A DNA stretch of 6,803 nt from Spirochaetaceae bacterium (lineage in GTDB: Bacteria > Spirochaetota > Spirochaetia > Treponematales > Rectinemataceae), in NCBI GenBank assembly GCA_016794765.1, contig JAEUJG010000339.1, positions 1-6,803 on the forward strand, read 5' to 3'. Below the pieces are notes generated by a model that saw nothing but the letters and a program-made list of their open reading frames with translations, was not told the DNA's origin and made no database searches. A program made the translations under genes and the position numbers. Positions 1 to 5,125 of this stretch are shown here, piece by piece. Each line of letters opens with the position of its first letter. The first letter of the stretch is position 1.

Positions 1-142
1 CGCCGGAGTCCATGGAGAAGCTCACGTCGGCCACGGCCGCCTTCTTGCCGTAGAGCTTGCGGAGACCCGACGCCTCGAGGAGGTGCCGTCGCCCGGAAGG
101 GTGGTCGGACCGGACCGGAGCCTCGGCCGCTTCGTCGCTCAT
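1..142 (-). CDS. lptB: LPS export ABC transporter ATP-binding protein LptB (N-terminal part, runs off the left edge)
   Basis: Only the first 47 codons are present, reading from the ATG at 142. After a polar extension of about 20 residues comes LLEASGLRKLYGKKAAVADV, followed by a strand leading to S-G. This is the typical first beta-strand/A-loop segment of an LptB-type ABC ATPase, with the aromatic Tyr of the A-loop in GLRKLYG; the Walker A motif would follow just outside the window. LptB is the cytoplasmic ATPase that, with LptF/LptG, extracts lipopolysaccharide from the inner membrane and pushes it onto LptC and LptA. The ATG overlaps the lptA stop codon as ATGA, so translation is probably coupled. 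A purine-rich GGCAAGGA abuts the start, too close to be an ideal ribosome binding site. The call rests on this short segment plus the lptC-lptA context, because the catalytic motifs are not visible. The N-terminal extension is longer than in E. coli LptB. Confidence 0.82.
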   Translation of the reverse strand, partial: MSDEAAEAPVRSDHPSGRRHLLEASGLRKLYGKKAAVADVSFSMDSG

Positions 143-789
143 TCCTTGCCCCCCGACGATTCGATGCGGCCCCGGACCTCGCCCTCCAGGCGGATCTCCT
201 CCGTCCCGGTGTTGACCACGATGCGCGAGGCGCGGTATTCGTCGCCGTCCTTGTAGGCGACCGGCGCGCCGGAAAGCTCGAGGAACTTTTCCCCGCGGCG
301 GAAAAGGGCGTACTCGGAGCGGCAGGCCAGGCCCTCCTTCAGGATGCGCACGTTGACCTGGGCCAGGGTCGTCTCCCTGTCGCCGTCGTCCTCGATCCAG
401 TCCGCCTTGAGGACGACCTTGTTCTTGCCGTCCTCCAGGGAGGAGGGCCCCTCCATGCGCGAGTACTTGCGTTTCCGGTCGTAGCTGAGGCGCGGCGATT
501 CGATGCGGATCTCCTTCTCCTCGTCGACGGCGACCACGGCGCCCGAGCACTCGACGAGGTTCCAGTCCTTGCCGGAAAGCTCGATGCGGTCGGCGGTGAT
601 GAGGAGACTCCCGCTCCGGACGCGCGCCCTGCCCGCCAGCACCGTGCGCTCCTTGCCCTTCGCCAGGACGCTCTCCACGCGGTCGGCGGAAAAGCTGAAG
701 GGCTCCGCCGCGGCGATGCCGCCCAACGCGCAGAAGGCCAGCGCCAGCGCGAGGCGCGGGCCCCGGCGCGGTGCCGGACGCGCCCTCAC
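139..789 (-). CDS. lptA: LptA/OstA-like periplasmic LPS transport protein
   Basis: This is a 216-residue secreted protein of the OstA/LptA beta-jellyroll family. LptA monomers bridge the periplasm and carry lipopolysaccharide from LptC to the outer-membrane LptD. Residues 1-28 form a signal peptide: an Arg-rich n-region, the hydrophobic stretch LALALAFCALGGIA, and a likely cleavage after AAA before Glu29. The rest is made of alternating short beta-strands with the family phrasing, for example FSADRVE near 32, LAGRARVRSGSLLITADRIE near 51-70, LVECSGAVVAV near 77, LELSGAPVAYKDGDEYRASRI near 169, and IRLEGEVRGRIESS near 198-212. It is slightly longer than E. coli LptA (185 aa). The start codon is GTG (787-789), overlapping the lptC stop as GTGA. 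The stop overlaps the lptB ATG, so the gene is locked between its partners by 4-nt overlaps at both ends. The family assignment is strong; which glycolipid it carries in this organism is unknown. Confidence 0.85.
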   Translation of the reverse strand: MRARPAPRRGPRLALALAFCALGGIAAAEPFSFSADRVESVLAKGKERTVLAGRARVRSGSLLITADRIELSGKDWNLVECSGAVVAVDEEKEIRIESPRLSYDRKRKYSRMEGPSSLEDGKNKVVLKADWIEDDGDRETTLAQVNVRILKEGLACRSEYALFRRGEKFLELSGAPVAYKDGDEYRASRIVVNTGTEEIRLEGEVRGRIESSGGKE

Positions 790-1481
790 GGCGCCCCGCC
801 TTCGGCTTCCGCCGCCGGCGCGGGCGTGGGAACGGTTTCGGGCGCCGGCGCCGCGGCGGGCTCGGCCTCGGGCCCGGCATCGGACGCGGCCCCGGGGGCG
901 GCGAAGGATCCCGCCGCCGCCTCGCGGAAGGCGAAGGAGCGCCGCCGCGCGTCGGCGGAGAACCCGGCGCCCCGGACCCAGGAGCCGTCGCCGCGCCTGA
1001 TCTCCACCGCGCGGTCCAGGCGGCTCGCGAGCTTTTTTTCCGCGGCGTTCCAGGCCAGGTACTCGGCGGCGACCACGGCGTCCTCGCGCCGCGAGTCGAT
1101 GCGGATGTTGCCGGAGAACTCCGCGTCCTCCGTGTCGGTATAGAGGATGGCGGCGTCGGAGCCGCCCTCGGTGGCGACCGCGCCGTCGCGGCGGTCGTAT
1201 TCCACGAAGCTCACGCCGAAGAGCAGGGTCTTCCTGGCCGCGTCGTAGGTCTCGGCGCGCTCCGCCCGGAGCTCGAAGACCCGCGCCCCGTCGATGACGA
1301 CGCTGTGCCGGAAGTCGCGGAAGGTCGCGTTGGGCGGCGCCGATACCTCGGCGCCCGACTCGGTCCCGTAGTCGAAACTGCAGGCACCGAGGAACAGGGC
1401 GGCCACCACCGCGGCCGCCGCGGGGACGCGGGCCGGCGCGGAGCGGCGCGTCGGGCCGCCGGGCGCCCTACTTCTTGCCAT
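786..1481 (-). CDS. lptC: LptC-like LPS export protein, predicted lipoprotein with Ala/Pro-rich tail
   Basis: This 231-residue protein fits the LptC family, the membrane-anchored periplasmic component that receives lipopolysaccharide from LptB2FG and passes it to LptA. After a basic n-region, a hydrophobic segment (about 19-33) ends in LGAC, a lipobox with the lipidated Cys at 34 and Ser at +2. Classical LptC is instead anchored by an uncleaved transmembrane helix. The LptC fold occupies about 54-186, with recognisable strands: ARVFELRAERAETYD (66-80), DAEFSGNIRIDSRREDAVVA (119-138), EYLAWNAAEKKLAS (140-153) and GSWVRGAGFSADARRRSFAF (166-185). Residues 196-231 are a low-complexity Ala/Pro/Glu tail, probably disordered. 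No Shine-Dalgarno motif precedes the ATG, which lies inside the end of pyrG (14-nt overlap), so translation by reinitiation from pyrG is likely. The stop overlaps the lptA GTG. The family call is from pattern recognition plus the neighbours lptA and lptB. Confidence 0.82.
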   Translation of the reverse strand: MARSRAPGGPTRRSAPARVPAAAAVVAALFLGACSFDYGTESGAEVSAPPNATFRDFRHSVVIDGARVFELRAERAETYDAARKTLLFGVSFVEYDRRDGAVATEGGSDAAILYTDTEDAEFSGNIRIDSRREDAVVAAEYLAWNAAEKKLASRLDRAVEIRRGDGSWVRGAGFSADARRRSFAFREAAAGSFAAPGAASDAGPEAEPAAAPAPETVPTPAPAAEAEGGAP

Positions 1482-3084
1482 TCGCGACGCAGGCGGCGAC
1501 GAAGCTCTTGAAGATCGGCGCGGCCGCTACGGGCCGGGACTTGAACTCGGGGTGGAACTGCACGCCGAGGGCCCAGGGGTGGCCCGGCCATTCGCAGGCC
1601 TCGACCAGGCCCCCGTCGGGCGTGAGCGCGGAAATGGACAGGCCGGCCTTCTCGATCTCGGCGCGATAGGCGTTCGAGAATTCGTAGCGGTGGCGGTGCC
1701 GCTCGGAGACGCGCTCGGCGCCGTAGACCGCGCGGATGAGGCTCCCCTCCTTCAGCACCGAGTCGCTCTTGCCGAGGCGCATCGTGCCGCCGTAGTTCTT
1801 CACGTCCACCTGGTCCTCGAGGAGGCCCACGACGGGATGGGGCGAGTCGGGATTGAACTCCGCGGAGTGGGCGTCGGCCCAGCCGAGCAGGTTGCGCGCC
1901 GCCTCGATCACCATGATCTGCATGCCGAGGCAGATGCCGAAGTAGGGCTTGCCCTTCTCGCGGGCCCAGCGCGCCGCGCGGACCATGCCGTCGATCCCGC
2001 GCTCGCCGAAGCCGCCGGGCACGAGGATGCCGTCCACGCCGGAGAGGAGCTCGTCGATCCCGGCCTCGGCGGCCGGTCCCTCGAGCCGGCTCGAGTCGAT
2101 CTTGACGATCTCCACGGCGGCCTCGTTCGCGATGGCGCCGTGGTAGAGCGCCTCCCAGACCGACTTGTAGGCGTCGTGGAGCTCCATGTACTTCCCGACG
2201 ACGCCGATGCGCGCGCGGGCCTTGGGCTCGCGGAACTTGCGCACCACTTCCTTCCAGGCCTTGAGGTCGGCGTGGCGGCTCTCGACCCCCATCTTCCGGA
2301 GGAGGAAGGCGTCGAGGCCCTGCTCGTGGAAGAGGAGGGGAATTTCGTAGATGGTCGTCGGCACGTCGTGGGCGGAGACGACGCCCTCGAACTCGACGTT
2401 GGTGAAGCCCGCGATCTTGCGGCGCATCCCCTCGTCCACCGGCTCGCCCGCGCGGAGCACGAGGACGTCGGGCTGGATGCCGACCTCCTGGAGCTCCTTC
2501 ACCGCGTGCTGCGTCGGCTTGGTCTTGAGCTCGCCGCCGGAGACCGTCGGGATCAGGGTGACGTGGACGGAGACCGCGTTCTGCCGGCCGTACTCGTGGA
2601 TGAGCTGCCGCGCCGCCTCCAGGAAGGGGATCGACTCCATGTCGCCGACCGTGCCACCGACCTCGACGATGGTGATGTCCACCTCGGGGTCCTTGCCCAC
2701 GGACAGGATGCGGCTCTTTATCTCGTCGGTGATGTGGGGGATGACCTGGACCGTGCGCCCCAGGAAGCGGCCTTCCCGCTCCTTGTTGATGACGGCCTGG
2801 TAGACCTGTCCCGTCGTGATCGAGTTGGCCTTGGAGAGGGGGGAGTTGGTGAAACGGCCGTAGTTGCCCAGGTCGAGGTCGGTTTCGGCCCCGTCGTCGG
2901 TGACGTAGACCTCGCCGTGCTGGTAGGGACTCATCGTACCCGCATCCACGTTGAGATAGGGGTCGATCTTGAGCATGCGCACGGACAGGCCGCGCGCCTC
3001 CATGAGAGCGCCGATCGAGGAGGCCGCCACACCCTTGCCGAGGGAAGAACAGACGCCGCCCGTCACGAAGATAAGCTTCTTCAT
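1468..3084 (-). CDS. pyrG: CTP synthase (glutamine-hydrolysing)
   Basis: This enzyme converts UTP, ATP and glutamine to CTP in the cytoplasm, the last step of de novo pyrimidine nucleotide synthesis. At 538 residues it is full length (E. coli 545). The N-terminal synthetase domain (about 1-270) has the P-loop SSLGKG with Lys17, the DGAETDLDLGNYGRF segment with Asp71, and EVGGTVGD with Glu141, matching the Mg-ATP and UTP ligands. The class I glutamine amidotransferase domain (about 291-538) has the oxyanion segment PGGFGERG (356-363), the nucleophile Cys385 in FGICLGMQ, and the His511/Glu513 pair in QFHPEF. All catalytic residues I can check are present. The start is fixed by the conserved N-terminus MKKLIFVTGGVCSSLGKG. 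No Shine-Dalgarno is present, and a strong promoter ends 8 nt upstream of the ATG. The gene leads the lpt operon and its last 14 nt overlap lptC. A supply of CTP for activated envelope precursors is a plausible reason for the linkage. Confidence 0.98.
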   Translation of the reverse strand: MKKLIFVTGGVCSSLGKGVAASSIGALMEARGLSVRMLKIDPYLNVDAGTMSPYQHGEVYVTDDGAETDLDLGNYGRFTNSPLSKANSITTGQVYQAVINKEREGRFLGRTVQVIPHITDEIKSRILSVGKDPEVDITIVEVGGTVGDMESIPFLEAARQLIHEYGRQNAVSVHVTLIPTVSGGELKTKPTQHAVKELQEVGIQPDVLVLRAGEPVDEGMRRKIAGFTNVEFEGVVSAHDVPTTIYEIPLLFHEQGLDAFLLRKMGVESRHADLKAWKEVVRKFREPKARARIGVVGKYMELHDAYKSVWEALYHGAIANEAAVEIVKIDSSRLEGPAAEAGIDELLSGVDGILVPGGFGERGIDGMVRAARWAREKGKPYFGICLGMQIMVIEAARNLLGWADAHSAEFNPDSPHPVVGLLEDQVDVKNYGGTMRLGKSDSVLKEGSLIRAVYGAERVSERHRHRYEFSNAYRAEIEKAGLSISALTPDGGLVEACEWPGHPWALGVQFHPEFKSRPVAAAPIFKSFVAACVANGKK

Positions 3085-3092
3085 GGGACTTT

Positions 3093-3121
3093 AGTATCCC
3101 CGGCTCGGCGCCTCGTGTCAA
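3093..3121 (-). promoter_or_regulatory. Sigma-70-type promoter of the pyrG-lptCAB operon
   Basis: On the minus strand a perfect -35 box TTGACA (3121-3116) is followed by exactly 17 nt and GATACT (3098-3093), which matches TATAAT at four of six positions. Only 8 nt separate the -10 box from the pyrG ATG at 3084. Transcription should therefore start at or within a base or two of the start codon, giving a leaderless mRNA. This agrees with the absence of a ribosome binding site there. Confidence 0.7.
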
Positions 3122-3125
3122 TCGC

Positions 3126-3137
3126 GCCCCGCGGGGC
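3126..3137. repeat. 12-bp perfect palindrome in the divergent pyrG / 152-aa gene spacer
   Basis: GCCCCGCGGGGC reads identically on both strands. It lies 4 bp upstream of the pyrG -35 box and 28 bp before the start of the divergent gene, in the only non-coding stretch between them (3085-3164). The position would suit an operator shared by two divergent promoters. A 12-bp all-G/C palindrome also arises fairly easily in DNA this GC-rich, so its function is unproven. Confidence 0.35.
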
Positions 3138-3164
3138 CCTATCCTTCGCCCGCTCGCCGGCGCT

Positions 3165-3623
3165 ATGCTTCCTCCCGTGGAATACCAGATCGAGGCGGCG
3201 GAACACCGGGGCGACGGCTACTTCAGCGTGACATGGTCGCCCTTCGCCAAGGCCGACAAGTACGAGATCGCCACCAAGGTCCCCGCGGTCGGCGGCATCG
3301 CCGAACTCTACTACATGGACCGCGAGGGCAAACTCAACCTCTTCTGCCTCCAGCGCTCCTGGTACGGCGGCCTCCGGGCCATGCTCCGCGAGCGCTGCGA
3401 CCCGACCCTGGAAAAGGATCCCTACCGCCTCGCCATCCTCGTGAAGTGGGGCGAGCGCGTCTATTACCGCTACACCTGCACCGAATCGGCCGCCGCGATG
3501 GCCGACGTGATGTACTTCTTCATGGAGACCTACTCCCCCGGCTCGAAAGCCTGCGAACACTCCGGCCGTTACGGCCGCATCTTCGTAAAGGAAAACGACA
3601 CGGGGAAGTTGACCACGACCTGA
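3165..3623 (+). CDS. Conserved-looking hypothetical protein, 152 aa, soluble
   Basis: I cannot name this protein. It has no signal peptide or membrane segment, so it is probably cytoplasmic, and it has a balanced mix of charged and aromatic residues typical of a real folded domain. Recognisable landmarks are YFSVTWSPFAKADKYEI (19-35), GGIAELYYMD (43-52), RSWYGGLRAMLRERCDP (64-80), ERVYYRYT (97-104) and AMADVMYFFME (111-121). The aromatic-rich and GGLR segments look like conserved motifs. Cys residues at 61, 78, 105 and 130 show no CxxC pattern. The ATG at 3165 has no Shine-Dalgarno; a GTG four codons downstream (3177) is an equally possible start. It is divergent from pyrG, with an 80-bp spacer, and convergent with the PAS sensor gene, with 27 bp between the stops and no obvious terminator hairpin. 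I have a loose impression that similar proteins occur in spirochaetes, but that is memory, not evidence. It is coding with high probability; its function is unknown. Confidence 0.72.
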   Translation: MLPPVEYQIEAAEHRGDGYFSVTWSPFAKADKYEIATKVPAVGGIAELYYMDREGKLNLFCLQRSWYGGLRAMLRERCDPTLEKDPYRLAILVKWGERVYYRYTCTESAAAMADVMYFFMETYSPGSKACEHSGRYGRIFVKENDTGKLTTT

Positions 3624-3650
3624 GACCGCCCCTCCCCCGGACGCGGGCCC

Positions 3651-4832
3651 CTAGCCAAGCGCCGCGAAGGGCACCGCAACCGCGGCGCCCAGCCATGCGC
3701 TCGCCCCGGGGCCAGCCATCGCTCCAGCCTCGGCGACGCCCATGGAGCCGCCCTCCCCCGCCCCGCCCAGGCGGAACTCCCCTCCCGCCCGCTCAACCAG
3801 CATCCGCGCCAGCCGGAAACGCCCCTCCCGCCCGCTCGCCCCGTCGGGCCGGTCGGCCAGGACCAGGCACAGGCGCATTCGCCCGGCGTCCAACACGAGG
3901 CGGGCGCCCGCGAGCCCACCCGCGCACCGCGCCAGGTCGGCCGCGGCGATCCCGAAGGCGATCGCCTCGTCCAGGCCCAGCGTTCCCTCGACCGGCGAGC
4001 CGGCGCCATCCGCGCCGCCCCCCTCGCCGGCGCCCGCGACGCCGATGCCGCCCGCGCCCAGCAGGGCGGCCGAGCCGCCGATCGCCCGCGCGAAGTCGCG
4101 CAGTCCCACGGAGACGCGGCCCTCCTCGTAGCGGGCGCAGGCGTAGGCGGCCTGGACGGCCGCTATCCGCGCGGCGGCCAACGGGGCGCCGGCGGCCCCT
4201 TCCTCGACATCGTCGCGCACCAGGGCGGAGACCACCTGCAGCACGTTGCCGACGCGGTGCCTGAGCTCCCGCGCCAACTCCTCCCGCCCGGCCGTCGCCT
4301 CCCCGAGCTCGCCCGCCTCCGCCGCCAGCTGCCCCACCAGCGTTTCCACCGCCCCGGCCAGCTCGGCGTTCCGCCTCTCCAGCTCCTCGCGGGCCTCCAC
4401 GAGTTCCGTGACGTCGTCCACGAGGACCAGCACGTACTCGGCCCCGCGATAGCATTGGAACTTGGTGGTGAAGGAAAAATGCTTCCTGAGCCGCCGCCCG
4501 CCGATCTCGAAGACGCGCTCCAGGGCGACCTTGTAGACCGGCACGCGCTCCGTGAAGCTCTTCAGGATGTTGGCCCTGAGCCGGCAGCGGGAGCAATTCG
4601 AAGCTTGGCCGCAGTCCACCCCCTCCTCGAGCGGGAAGACACAGCCGATCGCGTTGCCGCAAAGCTGCCCGATAAGCGCGTCCTCGGGCTTGTAGAAGAG
4701 CGTCTTGAAGGCGTCGTTGAAGTGGACGAGCCGGGCCTCGCGGTCGGCCAGGAAGATCGCCGACGTCACGTTCTCGTAGAGATCGTTGAGGAACTCCTTC
4801 GACTCCCGCAAATCCGCCACATCCAGCACCAT
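3651..4832 (-). CDS. PAS-domain sensor protein with HisKA_2-like histidine box and degenerate ATPase domain
   Basis: This 393-residue cytoplasmic signalling protein has four parts. First comes a PAS domain (about 12-145), with NVTSAIFLADREARLVHFND at 21-40, ending in VLVLVDDVTEL. It carries a Cys cluster at 58, 64, 74, 80 and 83. Second is a coiled-coil signalling helix (about 144-190). Third is a dimerisation/phosphoacceptor helix ELRHRVGNVLQVVSALV (189-205), whose His192 matches the HisKA_2 (ExxHRxxN) box. Fourth is a Bergerat-fold-like domain (about 240-392) that keeps the strand pattern but lacks the N-box Asn (Cys303 in its place) and has an eroded G1 box (LADRPDG, Asp327) and glycine lid. 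It may be a histidine phosphotransferase or pseudokinase rather than an active kinase. The start was set at 4832 because GGGGAGG lies 6 nt upstream and the PAS domain begins just after. An in-frame ATG at 5096 would add 88 low-complexity Arg/Ala/Pro residues across the promoter region. Partner and signal are unknown; its divergent neighbour is the flagellar rod pair. Confidence 0.85.
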   Translation of the reverse strand: MVLDVADLRESKEFLNDLYENVTSAIFLADREARLVHFNDAFKTLFYKPEDALIGQLCGNAIGCVFPLEEGVDCGQASNCSRCRLRANILKSFTERVPVYKVALERVFEIGGRRLRKHFSFTTKFQCYRGAEYVLVLVDDVTELVEAREELERRNAELAGAVETLVGQLAAEAGELGEATAGREELARELRHRVGNVLQVVSALVRDDVEEGAAGAPLAAARIAAVQAAYACARYEEGRVSVGLRDFARAIGGSAALLGAGGIGVAGAGEGGGADGAGSPVEGTLGLDEAIAFGIAAADLARCAGGLAGARLVLDAGRMRLCLVLADRPDGASGREGRFRLARMLVERAGGEFRLGGAGEGGSMGVAEAGAMAGPGASAWLGAAVAVPFAALG

Positions 4833-4838
4833 GGACAG

Positions 4839-4845
4839 CCTCCCC
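4839..4845 (-). promoter_or_regulatory. Ribosome binding site that fixes the start of the PAS sensor gene
   Basis: GGGGAGG on the minus strand lies 6 nt upstream of the ATG at 4832. It is the best Shine-Dalgarno match near any possible start of this gene and is the main reason to reject the longer in-frame start at 5096. Confidence 0.7.
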
Positions 4846-4858
4846 GCCGCGCGCCGGC

Positions 4859-4874
4859 CCCGCCTTCGGGCGGG
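4859..4874. other. GC-rich hairpin in the presumed leader of the PAS sensor gene
   Basis: CCCGCC and GGCGGG pair in a perfect 6-bp all-G/C stem around a 4-nt loop. The loop is TTCG when read on the plus strand (a cUUCGg tetraloop) and CGAA on the minus strand. It lies 27-42 nt upstream of the sensor ATG, between the possible promoter and the ribosome binding site, and has no U-run. It could affect initiation, but short stems are common at this base composition. Confidence 0.3.
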
Positions 4875-4893
4875 CGCCGCCCCGGCTCCCCGC

Positions 4894-4922
4894 ACTGTAC
4901 CACGAAGCGCCCCGCCGGTGAA
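4894..4922 (-). promoter_or_regulatory. Possible promoter of the PAS sensor gene
   Basis: On the minus strand TTCACC (4922-4917), 17 nt, then TACAGT (4899-4894) matches the sigma-70 consensus at four of six positions in each box, with ideal spacing. The predicted start near 4887 would leave a leader of about 55 nt. The -35 box overlaps the first copy of the 13-bp direct repeat, so a protein bound there could control it. The match is moderate and unsupported by other data. Confidence 0.35.
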
Positions 4923-4930
4923 CCGCGGCG
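4918..4930. repeat. 13-bp direct repeat, copy 1
   Basis: GTGAACCGCGGCG, identical to the sequence at 4966-4978, 48 bp away start to start. This copy overlaps the -35 box of the possible minus-strand sensor promoter. Thirteen identical bases including the AT-containing GTGAA core are more than expected from base composition alone in a 293-bp spacer, so a binding site is conceivable. Confidence 0.45.
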
Positions 4931-4965
4931 CGTCTCGCGCCCCCGCTCGGGGCGGCGTTGCCCCC

Positions 4966-4978
4966 GTGAACCGCGGCG
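4966..4978. repeat. 13-bp direct repeat, copy 2
   Basis: Second exact copy of GTGAACCGCGGCG. It lies between copy 1 and the flgF promoter, about 90 bp upstream of the sigma-28-like -35 box. The context on both sides is similar in composition (a C-run before, G/C after), but the identity stops at the 13 bases. Confidence 0.45.
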
Positions 4979-5068
4979 AGGCCGGGAGCGGCACACCGGG
5001 GCGGCGCCGCCGGCTAGGAGCCCCCGCGCCCGCCGCCCTTGCCGCCGGCGAGGCCGCGCGCTTCGCCC

Positions 5069-5096
5069 TAAACCCGCCCCCGGAGAGCGCCGACAT
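5069..5096 (+). promoter_or_regulatory. Sigma-28 (FliA-type) flagellar promoter of flgF-flgG
   Basis: TAAA (5069-5072) is followed after 16 nt by GCCGACAT (5089-5096). The sigma-28 consensus is TAAA-N15-GCCGATAA. The -35 core and the first five bases of the -10 element match exactly, plus one more A, with a spacer one base longer. The match stands out in a region almost without A/T and points at flagellar genes 30 bp downstream. A sigma-70 reading using the nearby TATAAA (5096-5101) lacks a good -35 box. Confidence 0.55.
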
Positions 5097-5108
5097 ATAA
5101 AGGGCAAG

Positions 5109-5114
5109 AAGGAG
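5109..5114 (+). promoter_or_regulatory. Ribosome binding site of flgF
   Basis: AAGGAG lies 11 nt before the ATG at 5126. The spacing is somewhat long, but this is the only Shine-Dalgarno match, and the protein start (MIRGWYTGASGM) agrees with the rod-protein family. Confidence 0.65.
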
Positions 5115-5125
5115 CGTGAGCAGCC

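Larger units (their letters stand above)
4833..5125. other. Divergent intergenic region between the PAS sensor gene and flgF
   Basis: This is the longest non-coding stretch in the window (293 bp) and is extremely GC-rich. It holds, from left to right, the sensor gene ribosome binding site, a GC hairpin (4859-4874), a possible minus-strand promoter (4894-4922), two copies of a 13-bp direct repeat (4918-4930 and 4966-4978), a 12-bp palindrome GGCGGCGCCGCC (5000-5011), a sigma-28-like promoter (5069-5096) and the flgF ribosome binding site. The open frames that cross it are low-complexity Arg/Ala/Pro/Gly and do not look like proteins. I see no tRNA or other RNA gene. Confidence 0.7.

Noticed and set aside
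1211..3121. A 636-codon open frame on the minus strand overlapping pyrG and lptC in another frame
   Set aside because: Its product is dominated by Arg, Gly, Pro and Ala with no domain pattern, and it covers two clearly real genes in their own frames.
3115..3145. A plus-strand promoter for the 152-aa gene (GTGTCA, 19 nt, TATCCT)
   Set aside because: Each box matches only four of six positions and the spacer is too long. It overlaps the much better pyrG promoter on the other strand.
1552..3231. A 559-codon open frame on the plus strand opposite pyrG
   Set aside because: It mirrors the whole pyrG gene and encodes a low-complexity Val/Ala/Asp/Leu/Arg-rich product. It is the usual antisense shadow of a GC-rich gene; pyrG has every catalytic motif.
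3219..3269. Fibronectin type III-like phrase (VTWSPFAKADKYEI) in the 152-aa protein
   Set aside because: The resemblance is limited to one short stretch. The rest lacks the FN3 strand pattern, and the protein has no export signal, so no domain call was made.
3624..3650. A bidirectional terminator between the convergent 152-aa gene and the sensor gene
   Set aside because: The 27-bp spacer has no convincing stem-loop and no T-run on either strand.
3233..4264. A 343-codon plus-strand open frame running from the 152-aa gene into the sensor gene
   Set aside because: It is almost entirely Arg and Pro, crosses two well-supported genes, and shows no initiation signal.
4833..5096. An 88-residue N-terminal extension of the PAS sensor from an in-frame ATG at 5096
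   Set aside because: The extension is low-complexity Arg/Ala/Pro/Gly. It has no good ribosome binding site and would cover the repeats and flagellar promoter region. The ATG at 4832 has GGGGAGG at ideal distance, just before the PAS domain.
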